64,000 nt of DNA from Cereibacter_A sp052244495. GTDB taxonomy: Bacteria > Pseudomonadota > Alphaproteobacteria > Rhodobacterales > Rhodobacteraceae. Shown here in pieces: positions 7,608-15,740 of the stretch (positions are counted from its first letter, which is position 1; each line of letters starts with the position of its first letter). The notes below the pieces were generated by a model, which worked only from the letters and a program-made list of their open reading frames with translations, did no database searches and was not told the origin of the DNA. The stretch lies in assembly GCA_052244495.1 (NCBI GenBank), contig JBQPXH010000001.1; one strand, 5' to 3'. The position numbers and the translations under genes are program-made.

Positions 7608-8149
7608 TCCGCGCCTTCGTCGCCATAGCCGTGCCCGATCACGTCCGGTCCGCGCTGGCGGTGCAGCAGTTCCTCCTGCCGCTGCCGCGCAAGGTCGAGC
7701 CTGAGACCTTTCACCTGACGCTGCTCTTTCTGGGAGAGCTTCCGGAACCGGTGCTCGAGGCCGCGCACGAGGAATTACTGGCCATCGAGCGGCCGCCCTT
7801 CCGCATCGAGGTCAGGGGCGTCGGCCTCTTCGGCGGCGACCGCCCGAGATCGGTCTGGGCTGGCGTCGCCCCCTCCGAGCCGCTCATCCGCCTGCAGGCG
7901 AAGGTCGTGCGCGCGGCCCGGATGGCGGGCGTCGAGCCGGAGCGGCGGCGCTTCTCGCCCCACATCACGCTCGGCCGTTTTCCACCTCCGCCACCGGAGG
8001 AGCGGATGCGCCTCGAACGCGCCGTGGCGCAGGGCGGCAGCTTTCATGGCGGCACGATCGAGGTCACGCGGTTCACGCTCTACCGGTCGAGACTGGGCCC
8101 GAAGGGACCGCGCTACGACGACCTGGCGGACTATCCGCTGCGCGAATGA
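7604..8149 (+). CDS. thpR: RNA 2',3'-cyclic phosphodiesterase (2H family)
   Basis: This 181-residue protein has both histidine motifs of the 2H phosphoesterases: FHLTLLFLG (about residues 40-48) and SPHITLGRF (about 122-130). Family members hydrolyse 2',3'-cyclic ends of RNA to 2'-phosphates; some were first described as 2'-5' RNA ligases (LigT). It is fused to the HDAC-like gene by an ATGA overlap, so both are made from one message. The convergent nnrU follows. Confidence 0.92.
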   Translation: MIRAFVAIAVPDHVRSALAVQQFLLPLPRKVEPETFHLTLLFLGELPEPVLEAAHEELLAIERPPFRIEVRGVGLFGGDRPRSVWAGVAPSEPLIRLQAKVVRAARMAGVEPERRRFSPHITLGRFPPPPPEERMRLERAVAQGGSFHGGTIEVTRFTLYRSRLGPKGPRYDDLADYPLRE

Positions 8150-8279
8150 CGGGCGGCGCAGGATGCGGCCCGCAGTGTTCTGGCAGGAGCCGGTTCCGCG
8201 TCCCCGGCACGGATGACGGGCCCGATGCAGCGGTCTTGCGCTCGCCGCACAGCCTGCATTAGGCGCCGCTCCAACGGGC

Positions 8280-8837
8280 TCAGTAGTAGTTGCCCATGAA
8301 GGGATTGTGATTGAGGAAGATGTGCGTCGAGGTGATCGCGCCGTAGAGGAAGAGGCCGATACCCACGAGCACGGCATCGCGACGCAGCGGACCCGGTGGG
8401 GGTCGCACCCATTCGCCTTCCTGCGCGTTGATGAGCAGGATCGAACCCGCAGCCCAGACCCACATGCTGCCGAAGAGCAGGATCGCGGCGAGGTCGCCGT
8501 TCACGAGAAGATGGGCCGTGGCCCAGATCATCGTGGCAAGGAATTGAGGGTGGCGGATCCTCGTCCAGATCACGCCCTTCAGGACGCCTGCGCCCAGAAG
8601 CACGATGGCCACCAGCATGAGCAGGTTGTTCAGATAGCCGATCTCGGGCAAGGGCACATAGACCGGAACATAGTCCGCGGTCTTGTAGCCATAGACCATC
8701 AGTCCGAGGCCCACGGTGATGACGATGGTGATGAGACCCTTGCCCGGGTCGCCCATCCGCGCGCGGATGTCGGGAAAGATCCGCTTGAACAGATGGCCCG
8801 CGACCCAGAGGAAGATCCCGATCGACAGGAGGATCAT
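8280..8837 (-). CDS. nnrU: NnrU family integral membrane protein
   Basis: This 185-residue protein has about six membrane helices, beginning MILLSIGIFLWVAGHLFKR. NnrU-type conserved segments are GDPGKGLITIVITVGLGLMV, the helix with RIRHPQFLATMIWATAHLLVNGD (RHPQ and WxxAHLLVNGD are typical of the family) and AGSILLINAQEG. In R. sphaeroides nnrU is tied to nitric oxide metabolism, but the exact role is unknown and no nor or nir genes are in this window. A GGAG site precedes the ATG. No FNR/NnrR-type palindrome was found upstream. Confidence 0.87.
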   Translation of the reverse strand: MILLSIGIFLWVAGHLFKRIFPDIRARMGDPGKGLITIVITVGLGLMVYGYKTADYVPVYVPLPEIGYLNNLLMLVAIVLLGAGVLKGVIWTRIRHPQFLATMIWATAHLLVNGDLAAILLFGSMWVWAAGSILLINAQEGEWVRPPPGPLRRDAVLVGIGLFLYGAITSTHIFLNHNPFMGNYY

Positions 8838-8986
8838 GGCACGGCAACTCCGGCAGACTCACAAGATGAGTAGGGGATGCATCTAAAGCCGGGAAAGTTC
8901 CCGTCCCGTGCGGCTGTCGTTGGGTCAAGCGCTGGCAGATGTGCCGAGTGGCCGCGCAGGCGTATCAGCCCGGCAGGGACGGTTCA

Positions 8987-9034
8987 TGTGGGGGCGCTGC
9001 CCCCACACCCCCGGATATTTGAGCGAGAATGAAG
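8987..9034. repeat. Dispersed intergenic repeat with palindrome (Rhodobacteraceae type)
   Basis: TGTGGGGGC pairs with GCCCCCACA around a 3-base loop, followed by CCCCCGGATATTTGAGCGAG and AATGAAG. From memory, elements of the form GGGGGC..GCCCCC..CCCCGGAGTATTTG..AGAATGAAG are scattered between genes in Rhodobacteraceae. It sits in the 290-bp space between the waaA-like gene end and the nnrU start, in which I see no gene. Confidence 0.5.
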
Positions 9035-9127
9035 CCTCAGGCGCCTTCTGCGAAACAGGAGGATGCTTCGGCGCGTGGGCGCCCTTCCGGGAGCGTGACG
9101 GGTCGAGCAGCGACGGCCGCCGGGAGC

Positions 9128-10351
9128 TCAGCGCGCGGAGGACAGCCGGGAGATGGCAGCGAGCACGGGCTCCGGATCCGTGGCCCGCCGGCGCGCCGCG
9201 GCGGCGGTGACGAGCGCGGCCTGCCGATCCGGCGTCAGCGCCGCCAGCGTCGACGCGAGCTCGGCCGGCCCCGCGACGGGAAGGGCGGCACCGGCGGCGT
9301 CGAGCTCCGCGAAGATCTCCGCGAAGTTGTGGATCGAGGGGCCATGCACGAGGGCCGAGCCTGCCTCCATCGGCTCGAACGGGGTGTGGCCACCGCGCGG
9401 GGCGAGGGTGCCGCCGATGAAGGTCGTGCCGCAGAGGCCGTACCAGAGCGGCATTTCGCCCAGGGTGTCGGCCACATAGACCGGCGCGTTCGGAGCCCCT
9501 CCGCGCGACCGGAGGCTCGCACTGATCCCGCGCGCCTCCGCGAGCGCTGCGATCTCGGCCCCGCGGCGGGGATGGCGCGGGGCGATCACGAGCAGGTCGA
9601 ACAACGCGCGCGCGCCGAGGAAGGCGTCCAGGATCGCCGCGTCTTCGCCCTCATGTGTGGAGGCGGCAAGCAGGCAGCGTCCGCGTGGCGGAGCCGGGAA
9701 GGGCGCCTCCGGCATCTTCGCAGCACGAACGCCGGCCTTCAGGACGAGCCGTGGTCCCAGGCGGTCGGGTGGCAGTCCCGCCGCGACGAAGCGCCGCTCC
9801 GATGCCTCGTCCTGTGCCGAGAGCCAGCCGACGTTCCCGAGCATGCGCCGCAGCAGCCCCGGCGCGACGCGCGCCCAATTCCGCGCCGACCGTTCGGACA
9901 GGCGCGCGCCGATGGCCACCACCGGGATTCCGCGCTCGGCGCATCCTGCCATGCGCTCGGGCCAGAGTTCGTTCTCGAGCACAAGGAGGATCCGCGGCTG
10001 CCGGCGCGAGAGGAACCGGCGGACCGATCCGCGCGTGTCCCACGGCGCCAGAACCGCTTCGGTGCGCGGGATGGCCCAGCTGGCGACCATGCTGCGGGCC
10101 GTCGGATTGTTGCAGCTTATCAGGATGAAAGCCTGGGGATCGCGCGCGAGCAGTTCCTCGATCAGCCACCGCGCCGACGTGATCTCTCCGTTGCTGGCCC
10201 CGTGAAGCCAGATCGGATGCACCCCGCCGCGCGACAGCCCCAGACGCTCGGCCAGGGCGTCCTCGACACCCGTGCCCCGCAGCCGTCGCCAGAGGAGGCC
10301 GAGGACCAGCACCGGCAGCAGCAGGCTCATCAGCAGGCGGTAGATCAGCAC
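9128..10351 (-). CDS. waaA: 3-deoxy-D-manno-octulosonate (Kdo) transferase-like glycosyltransferase
   Basis: This 407-residue protein resembles WaaA/KdtA, which adds Kdo from CMP-Kdo to lipid A precursors at the inner membrane. The N-terminus carries an anchoring helix (MLIYRLLMSLLLPVLVLGLL). The GT30 N-domain has IWLHGASNGEI with the base-like Glu, and LVLENELWPERM. The C-domain has APRHPRRGAEI, and TFIGGTLAPRGGHTPFEP with EPMEAGSALVHGP. It is somewhat shorter than classical KdtA (about 425), and Rhodobacterales often encode two GT30-like proteins, so this may be the divergent second copy. It is divergent from ccpA with a shared 172-bp control region. Confidence 0.82.
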   Translation of the reverse strand: MLIYRLLMSLLLPVLVLGLLWRRLRGTGVEDALAERLGLSRGGVHPIWLHGASNGEITSARWLIEELLARDPQAFILISCNNPTARSMVASWAIPRTEAVLAPWDTRGSVRRFLSRRQPRILLVLENELWPERMAGCAERGIPVVAIGARLSERSARNWARVAPGLLRRMLGNVGWLSAQDEASERRFVAAGLPPDRLGPRLVLKAGVRAAKMPEAPFPAPPRGRCLLAASTHEGEDAAILDAFLGARALFDLLVIAPRHPRRGAEIAALAEARGISASLRSRGGAPNAPVYVADTLGEMPLWYGLCGTTFIGGTLAPRGGHTPFEPMEAGSALVHGPSIHNFAEIFAELDAAGAALPVAGPAELASTLAALTPDRQAALVTAAAARRRATDPEPVLAAISRLSSAR

Positions 10352-10446
10352 CCGGGGGCTCTCCTTCCTTCGCGGCCCTTCTCGCCGGGAACCTGTCCGG
10401 ACGCAAGCGATGCATCCGATGCCGCGCCTCGGATGGCATGACGGAG

Positions 10447-10460
10447 TTGATCCATGTCAA
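10447..10460. promoter_or_regulatory. FnrL (FNR-type) binding site
   Basis: TTGATCCATGTCAA matches the FNR consensus TTGAT-N4-ATCAA at 9 of 10 positions. It lies 64 bp before the ccpA start, so ccpA is probably switched on at low oxygen, as is usual for cytochrome c peroxidases. Confidence 0.75.
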
Positions 10461-10470
10461 GGGGTCCGGT

Positions 10471-10485
10471 CTAGAACCATTCTAG
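10471..10485. promoter_or_regulatory. Irr-type iron control element upstream of ccpA
   Basis: CTAGAA-CCA-TTCTAG is a perfect inverted repeat holding the core TAGAA-N3-TTCTA of the alphaproteobacterial Irr box (ICE). It lies 10 bp after the FNR-type site and 38 bp before the ATG, near the expected start of transcription, so binding should repress. From memory ccpA is an Irr target in R. sphaeroides. Confidence 0.72.
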
Positions 10486-10523
10486 TCTCGACCGTGCGTA
10501 AACGTTTGCATAGGAGACAACCC

Positions 10524-11567
10524 ATGCGCCTGACCCTCACCGCCCTGATCGCGACGACGGCCCTCGCCGGCGCGGCGCAGGCCGACGCCCTACGGGACAA
10601 GGCATTGGACTACTTTGCCCCGCTTCCCTCGACCGTTCCCGCGGTGAAGGACAACCGGATCACCCCCGAGAAGATCGACCTCGGCAAGGCTCTCTTCTTC
10701 GACCCGCGCCTGTCGGCCTCGGGCGTCTTCTCCTGCTACTCCTGCCACAACCTCACGACCGGCGGCGACGACAACATGGAGACCTCGGTCGGCCACGGCT
10801 GGCAGAAGGGCCCGCGCAACGCGCCGACCGTGCTGAACGCCGTTCTCAACGAGGCGCAGTTCTGGGATGGCCGGGCGGACGACCTGAAGGCGCAGGCCAA
10901 GGGGCCGGTGCAGGCGGGCGTCGAGATGGCGAACACGCCCGCACAGGTCGAGCTGACGCTGAAGTCGATGCCGCAATACGTGGACTGGTTCAAGTCCGCC
11001 TTCCCGGAAGAGGCCGAGCCGACCAGTTTCGACAACATGGCGAAGGCGATCGAGGCCTTCGAGGCCACGCTCATCACTCCGGCGCCGTTCGACGCCTTCC
11101 TGAACGGGGATGACGCGGCCCTGACCGAGGATCAGCGCGCAGGCCTCGAACTCTTCATCGACAAGGGCTGCTCGACCTGCCACTCGGGCGTCAACGTGGG
11201 CGGGCACGGCTACTATCCGTTCGGCCTGATCGAGAAGCCCGGCGCCGATGTGCTGCCCGAAGGCGACAAGGGCCGGTTCGCTGTCACCTCGACCGTGGAT
11301 GACGAATACGTCTTCCGTGCGGCGCCGCTCCGCAACGTGGGCGTGACGGCGCCCTACTTCCACTCCGGCAAGGTCTGGGATCTGAAGACGGCCGTGACGA
11401 TCATGGCGGAAAGCCAGCTCGGCGAGACGATGACGGACGAGGAAGTGGGGCAGGTCGTGGCCTTCCTCGGGAGCCTGACGGGCACCATGCCGGTGGTGAC
11501 GACGCCGGTCCTGCCGGCCGAGACCGAGGGCACGCCGCGTCCGACCGCGGAAATCAAGGCCGACTGA
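10524..11567 (+). CDS. ccpA: Di-haem cytochrome c peroxidase
   Basis: This 347-residue periplasmic enzyme reduces hydrogen peroxide to water with electrons from c-type cytochromes. A signal peptide spans residues 1-20 (ending AAQA). Haem c motifs are CYSCH at 71-75 (peroxidatic haem) and CSTCH at 216-220 (electron-transfer haem). The conserved RNAPTVLNAVLNEAQFWDGR (98-117) and the late TAPYFHSG fit the bacterial peroxidase family. AGGAGA precedes the ATG. The upstream region carries FnrL-like and Irr-like operators, tying expression to low oxygen and iron status. A hairpin follows the stop. Confidence 0.95.
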   Translation: MRLTLTALIATTALAGAAQADALRDKALDYFAPLPSTVPAVKDNRITPEKIDLGKALFFDPRLSASGVFSCYSCHNLTTGGDDNMETSVGHGWQKGPRNAPTVLNAVLNEAQFWDGRADDLKAQAKGPVQAGVEMANTPAQVELTLKSMPQYVDWFKSAFPEEAEPTSFDNMAKAIEAFEATLITPAPFDAFLNGDDAALTEDQRAGLELFIDKGCSTCHSGVNVGGHGYYPFGLIEKPGADVLPEGDKGRFAVTSTVDDEYVFRAAPLRNVGVTAPYFHSGKVWDLKTAVTIMAESQLGETMTDEEVGQVVAFLGSLTGTMPVVTTPVLPAETEGTPRPTAEIKAD

Positions 11568-11605
11568 CGGCGCAGCGTCGCCGGATGCCGCAGGCGCACA
11601 TGGAT

Positions 11606-11627
11606 GGGGCGGCCGAGAGGCCGCCCC
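11606..11627 (+). terminator. Terminator hairpin after ccpA
   Basis: GGGGCGGCC pairs perfectly with GGCCGCCCC around GAGA, 39 bp after the ccpA stop. It lies between convergent genes and is symmetric, so it could serve both. Confidence 0.65.
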
Positions 11628-11649
11628 GCTTGCGTGACTGTCGCTCGTG

Positions 11650-12678
11650 TCAGCGGCGGCGCAGGCGCGACAGCATCTTGTCGAGCATCATGGTCGCGCG
11701 GTAGGTCCGGGTGCTGCTGCAGACGACGTAGCGCGGGCGCACCTCTCCGCCGAAGCCGGTGAAGAACACGCGGTTGCCGCGGGTATAGAGCCCGTCGAAG
11801 TCGAAGATCAGGCCCTTGCCTGCGGCATGGCGGATGGCCTCCCAGACGAGGAGGCTGGTCGCGCCCTGATCGATGCCCTTGGACCGCGAGGCCAGCAGGT
11901 AATAGCAGGAGGTCGCGTCCCAGACCGTGAAGATCGCGCCGGCGATGCTCCCGTCGGCCGCCGTCGCCGAAAGGATCCTGCCGCGACCCCGATCGAGTGC
12001 GGCGAGGCAGACGCGGGTGATGTCGTCGGTCTCGTAGTAGCTCTCGTGGCCGGCGAGGTCGACGTTGTGGCGGTAGAAGGAGGCGAAGGCAGCGGGCGAG
12101 AGCGTCTCGCTCACCGTGTGCTTCTCCTGCGCGCGGCGGATGATGTTGCGGGTCTTGTCCCGCATGCCGCTCCAGATCGCCTGCTCGGGGCCCGGCGCGA
12201 TCTCGTAGGTGAAGTTGGCCAGCATGTGCATGCCCGCCTCGGCGAAGACCAGGACGTCGGTCACGTCGCGATGCATGCGCATGTAAACGTTGCCCGCCCG
12301 CGGCAGCTGTTCATGAAGCTCGCGCGTGATCTGGGCGTGCTTCAGCGCGCGGTTGGCAGGGGCGCCCTTGCCGGCATCGACCGCCGGTCCGAGGAAATGC
12401 GCGAAGGTCGGCATCTCGCACGAGACCTGGCCGAAGGGCTTGCGCACCAGCATGTAGGGCAGGCGTCCCACGACCCTGTTCTCGGAACGGACGACCGTTT
12501 CGGCCCAGCCGTAGGGAGAGGCCGCGTCGAGCCACCACGGCTCGTGGAAGATCGTGGGGGACAGCGGATCGAGGCGCACCGCAGTCGTGGCGGAGGACCT
12601 CTGTTTCAGTTCTCTGGAGGGTGCCGAGGCCGTCCCGACGGGATTCGCCCTCGCGGTCGCGAAAGTGCTCAGATCCAT
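11650..12678 (-). CDS. FemAB/GNAT-like acyltransferase
   Basis: This 342-residue protein has the double GNAT fold layout of FemAB-like or BioF2-like (Acetyltransf_6) proteins. Visible marks are FHEPWWLDAASPYGWAETVV near residue 45, then KTRNIIRRAQEKH (about 185) and SFYRHNVDLAGHESYYE. The C-terminal domain has AGAIFTVWDATSCYYLLASR, GATSLLVWEAIRHAAGKGLI and FDFDGLYTRGNRVFFTGFGG. Such enzymes acylate amino groups of cell-wall, capsule or surface sugars. No sugar-biosynthesis genes are adjacent, so the substrate is unknown. The C-terminus is very basic. Confidence 0.75.
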   Translation of the reverse strand: MDLSTFATARANPVGTASAPSRELKQRSSATTAVRLDPLSPTIFHEPWWLDAASPYGWAETVVRSENRVVGRLPYMLVRKPFGQVSCEMPTFAHFLGPAVDAGKGAPANRALKHAQITRELHEQLPRAGNVYMRMHRDVTDVLVFAEAGMHMLANFTYEIAPGPEQAIWSGMRDKTRNIIRRAQEKHTVSETLSPAAFASFYRHNVDLAGHESYYETDDITRVCLAALDRGRGRILSATAADGSIAGAIFTVWDATSCYYLLASRSKGIDQGATSLLVWEAIRHAAGKGLIFDFDGLYTRGNRVFFTGFGGEVRPRYVVCSSTRTYRATMMLDKMLSRLRRR

Positions 12679-12986
12679 GAATCAATTCCCGATGATCGTA
12701 AAATGCCGTCGATCTGCTCATCGAAATATACCCTCCCCGCGTCCGAAGTGTGGCAAATCTGGGGCCATCGGCAAAGTTCGGTCACGATTCCGCATTGATG
12801 TGGCGCGGCAGGCACACCGCAAGGCGAGTGCCCTCGGGCTGGGCACTACCGGAGGTGGGGGATGCTAAGTCCGGAGAGGTAGGGAGTAGGCGTCGGTTGC
12901 CCCGCGGCCCGGGTTCACGTGGAATCAGCCGGCGCGAATCCTCCCTCCACCAAGGGTTGCGGGGCCTCGGCGGCCCCGCCGGCCGG
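12679..12986. other. 308-bp spacer without a gene
   Basis: It holds the upstream region of the FemAB-like gene, including an isolated TATATT about 45-50 bp before its ATG on the minus strand, and at 12959-12979 the terminator of the polyamine operon. No coding frame with a start signal or RNA gene was seen. Confidence 0.6.
12959..12979 (-). terminator. Terminator of the potABCD operon
   Basis: GCGGGGCC pairs perfectly with GGCCCCGC around a 5-base loop, 8 bp beyond the stop of the potD gene on the minus strand. There is no T-run. Confidence 0.6.
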
Positions 12987-14006
12987 TCACTTCTGCAGCT
13001 CGGTCCAGATGGCCGTGATGTATTCCTGCGCTTTCGGTCCGCAGGCCGGCAGGAACACGCCGCTCTCCACGAATTCCGCGGGGATCACCGCCTCGGGCGC
13101 CGTCTTCATGTCCTCGGGCAGGAACTCCGCGGCACCTGCGACGCCCGGCGAATAGCGCGCGAAGGCTGAGATCATCGCGGCATTCTCGGGCTCCAGGATG
13201 AAGTTCAGGAACTGGTAGGCCTCGTCCACGTTCTTCGCGTCGCGCAGCAGGGCGACCGAGTCCATGAAGATGATGTAGCCTTCCTTCGGGTAGCCGAAGG
13301 CCACGTCGGGATTGGCCAGCCGCGCGCGCATCGACGAGCCCGACCAGTTGACCGAAGCCGCCCAGTCGTTGTTCGAGAGCTTCTCGGTCGCGCCATAGTC
13401 CATCGAGATCCAGTTTGGCTTTGCCGCAATCAGAAGGTCGCGCGTCTTCTTCAGCACCTCCAGATCTTCCGAGCACGGCTCGCCCCCGGCATACATCGTG
13501 GCCAGCGACACGACGTCGTTCATCTCGGGCACCACGTTGACCTTGCCCTTCAGCTCGTCCGGCACCTCGAGCCAGACCGCCGAGGTGTTGATGTCGCCCC
13601 CGTAAACCGCGGTATTGACCGAGATCCCCGTCGTGCCCCATTGCCACGGCACCGAATAGGCACGGCCGGGATCCCACTCCACGTCCTTCCATTCCGGGGC
13701 GATGTTGGCGTGGTTCGGGATCTTCGACAGGTCAAGTTCCGTCAGCAGGCCCTTGTCGCGGAAGATGCCGACGTAATTGGCCGAGGGCACCACGAGGTCG
13801 AAGCCGTGTCCCCCCGCCTCGATTTTCGCCAGCGCGGTGTCGTTGCTGTCGTAGTCGGTGACCGTGACCTTGATCCCGGTCTGCTGCTCGAACTTCGCGA
13901 GCAGCTCGGGGCTCGTGTAGTTGCCCCAGTTGTAGAGGTTCAGCTCGGCTGCTCCGGCCAGGCTGGTCGAGGCAAGCAGCAGGGCTGCGGCTGCGAGATG
14001 TCTCAT
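12987..14006 (-). CDS. potD: Polyamine ABC transporter, periplasmic binding protein
   Basis: This 339-residue protein has a signal peptide (1-19, ending SLAGA) and starts its mature part ELNLYNWGNYTSPELLAKFE, the typical PotD/PotF opening. Other family marks are FDLVVPSANYVGIFRDKGLL, YSVPWQWGTTGISVN and the aromatic SVNWSGSS pocket region. It captures spermidine or putrescine and delivers it to the permeases. It is last of the four-gene operon, 28 bp after potC. PotD and PotF types cannot be told apart by eye. Confidence 0.92.
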   Translation of the reverse strand: MRHLAAAALLLASTSLAGAAELNLYNWGNYTSPELLAKFEQQTGIKVTVTDYDSNDTALAKIEAGGHGFDLVVPSANYVGIFRDKGLLTELDLSKIPNHANIAPEWKDVEWDPGRAYSVPWQWGTTGISVNTAVYGGDINTSAVWLEVPDELKGKVNVVPEMNDVVSLATMYAGGEPCSEDLEVLKKTRDLLIAAKPNWISMDYGATEKLSNNDWAASVNWSGSSMRARLANPDVAFGYPKEGYIIFMDSVALLRDAKNVDEAYQFLNFILEPENAAMISAFARYSPGVAGAAEFLPEDMKTAPEAVIPAEFVESGVFLPACGPKAQEYITAIWTELQK

Positions 14007-14034
14007 CGTGCTCTCCTTGTTGGGCTCGGCGGGT

Positions 14035-14835
14035 TCAGCCCCGCTTTCGGGTCAGTAGGAAGAAGACGGTCAGCAGCGCCACGGTGAGGCCGAGGAGGGC
14101 GGTCGAGATCGCATTGACCTCGGGCGTGATCGCGCGGCGCATCTGGCCCAGCATGTAGGTGGGCAGCGTATCCTGTCCTGCCGATTTCACGAACTCGGTG
14201 ATGATCACGTCGTCGAGCGAGATGACGAAGGCGAGCATCGAGCCGGCGACGATCCCCGGTGCCATCAGCGGCAGCGTGACATGGCGGAAGGTCTGCCAGG
14301 GGTTGGCGTAGAGATCGGCCGCCGCCGTCTCGAGGCTGAGGTCCATCCCCTCGAGCCGCGCCCGGATCGGCAGATAGGCGAAGGGGATGCAGAAGGCGGC
14401 ATGGGCGAGGACCAGGTAGCCGAGGCCCGAATAGCCGGTCGCGACCTTCACGCTCGCGAAGACGATGAGCAGCGCGACCGCTGTCACGATCTCAGGCACC
14501 ATCAGCGGCTGGTTGATCATGACGTAGATGAAGGTCTGGCCGCGGAAGGCGCCCCTGCGGGTCGTCCCGAGCGCCGCCGTGGTGGCGACCGAGGTTGCGA
14601 TCACCGAGGCGGCCGAGGCGATAACCAGCGACCGCGCCGTCGCCGCCTGCACCTCGCGGTTGGCCCAGGCGACCTCGTACCAGCGGAAGGAGAAGCCGCC
14701 CCAGACCGAGATCGCGTTCGCGTCGTTGAAGGAATAGGCGACGAGGGTGAAGATCGGCGCATAGAGCGCGAGGAAGGCCAGACCCGCCACGAAGGTGACG
14801 CCCGGCAGGCTGGTCACGTCGAAACGCCTACCCAT
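14035..14835 (-). CDS. potC: Polyamine ABC transporter permease (PotC/PotI type)
   Basis: This 266-residue inner-membrane protein has six predicted helices and the permease loop EAA-like motif LETAAADLYANPWQTFRHVTLP. The start MGRRFDVTSL has a GGGAGGG site; it overlaps the end of potB by 8 bp. It forms the translocation channel with PotB. The final residues LTRKRG place a basic tail in the cytoplasm. Confidence 0.9.
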   Translation of the reverse strand: MGRRFDVTSLPGVTFVAGLAFLALYAPIFTLVAYSFNDANAISVWGGFSFRWYEVAWANREVQAATARSLVIASAASVIATSVATTAALGTTRRGAFRGQTFIYVMINQPLMVPEIVTAVALLIVFASVKVATGYSGLGYLVLAHAAFCIPFAYLPIRARLEGMDLSLETAAADLYANPWQTFRHVTLPLMAPGIVAGSMLAFVISLDDVIITEFVKSAGQDTLPTYMLGQMRRAITPEVNAISTALLGLTVALLTVFFLLTRKRG

Positions 14836-15739
14836 GGCCGCCCTCCCGGCCCGCGGCGCGGACATAGACCAGCAGCGCCACCATCACGATGGCCAGCAGC
14901 AGCATCGAGAGCGCGGCGCCCAGCGGCCAGTTGCGGCCCTGCCCGAACTGAAGCTCGATGAAGTTGCCGATCATCATGTTCTTGCCGCCGCCCAGCACCC
15001 GCGGCGTGACATAGGCGCCGAGCGAGGGAACGAAGACGAGGATCGAACCCGCGACGATCCCCGGCTTCACCAGCGGCAGGATGATCCGGCGCAGCACCTG
15101 CCAACGGCTCGCATAGAGGTCATAGGCCGCCTCGAGCAGGCGCATGTCGAACCGGTCGATCGCGGCGAAGAGTGGCAGGACCATCAGCGGCAGGTAGACA
15201 TAGGCCATGCCGATCAGCACGGCCGTGTCGGTATAGAGGATCTGGATCGGCCGCTCGAAGAGGCCCGCGCGGATCATCAGCGTGTTCAGGATGCCCTCGT
15301 TGCGGATCACCTCGTTGATGGCGAAGGTGCGGATCAGCAGGTTGGTCCAGAACGGAATGGTGATGAGGAAGAGCCAGAGCGGGCGCCGGTGCGGCGGGCG
15401 CGTGGCGATGAACCAGGCGGTCGGGAAGCCCGCGACGAAGGTGATCGCGGTCGTCATCAGCGAGAGCTTCACCGAGCGCCAGAAGATCGCCAGATGCGCA
15501 TCGGCGAGGCCCACCTCGTCCGAGAAGATGTCGCGGGTGAAGAGCACCTCGAACCAGGCCTGGGTCGAGAAGTCCCAGATCACGCCGCCGTACTGGCCCT
15601 TCACGAGGAAGCTGTAGACCAGCACGACCAGAAGCGGCCCCGAGGCCGCAAGGGCGAGGATCACGAGGGCAGGCGCGGAGAGAAGCCAGCCGTTCCGCAT
15701 CCGGGTGCGGCGCGCGCGGGCGCCTTCGCCGCCCGCCAT
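14828..15739 (-). CDS. potB: Polyamine ABC transporter permease (PotB/PotH type)
   Basis: This 303-residue inner-membrane protein opens with a basic cytoplasmic tail then helix RNGWLLSAPALVILALAASG. The EAA motif is LLEAAYDLYASRWQVLRRII. The central loop RPPHRRPLWLFLITIPFWTN and the periplasmic insertion after the first helix are typical of PotB/PotH. Its ATG begins one base after the potA stop, so translation is coupled. Confidence 0.9.
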   Translation of the reverse strand: MAGGEGARARRTRMRNGWLLSAPALVILALAASGPLLVVLVYSFLVKGQYGGVIWDFSTQAWFEVLFTRDIFSDEVGLADAHLAIFWRSVKLSLMTTAITFVAGFPTAWFIATRPPHRRPLWLFLITIPFWTNLLIRTFAINEVIRNEGILNTLMIRAGLFERPIQILYTDTAVLIGMAYVYLPLMVLPLFAAIDRFDMRLLEAAYDLYASRWQVLRRIILPLVKPGIVAGSILVFVPSLGAYVTPRVLGGGKNMMIGNFIELQFGQGRNWPLGAALSMLLLAIVMVALLVYVRAAGREGGHG

Positions 15740-15740
15740 C

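Noticed and set aside
8838..9127. Possible tRNA or small gene in the 290-bp spacer
   Set aside because: No cloverleaf with GTTC-type T-loop and no frame with a start signal; only the dispersed repeat is visible.
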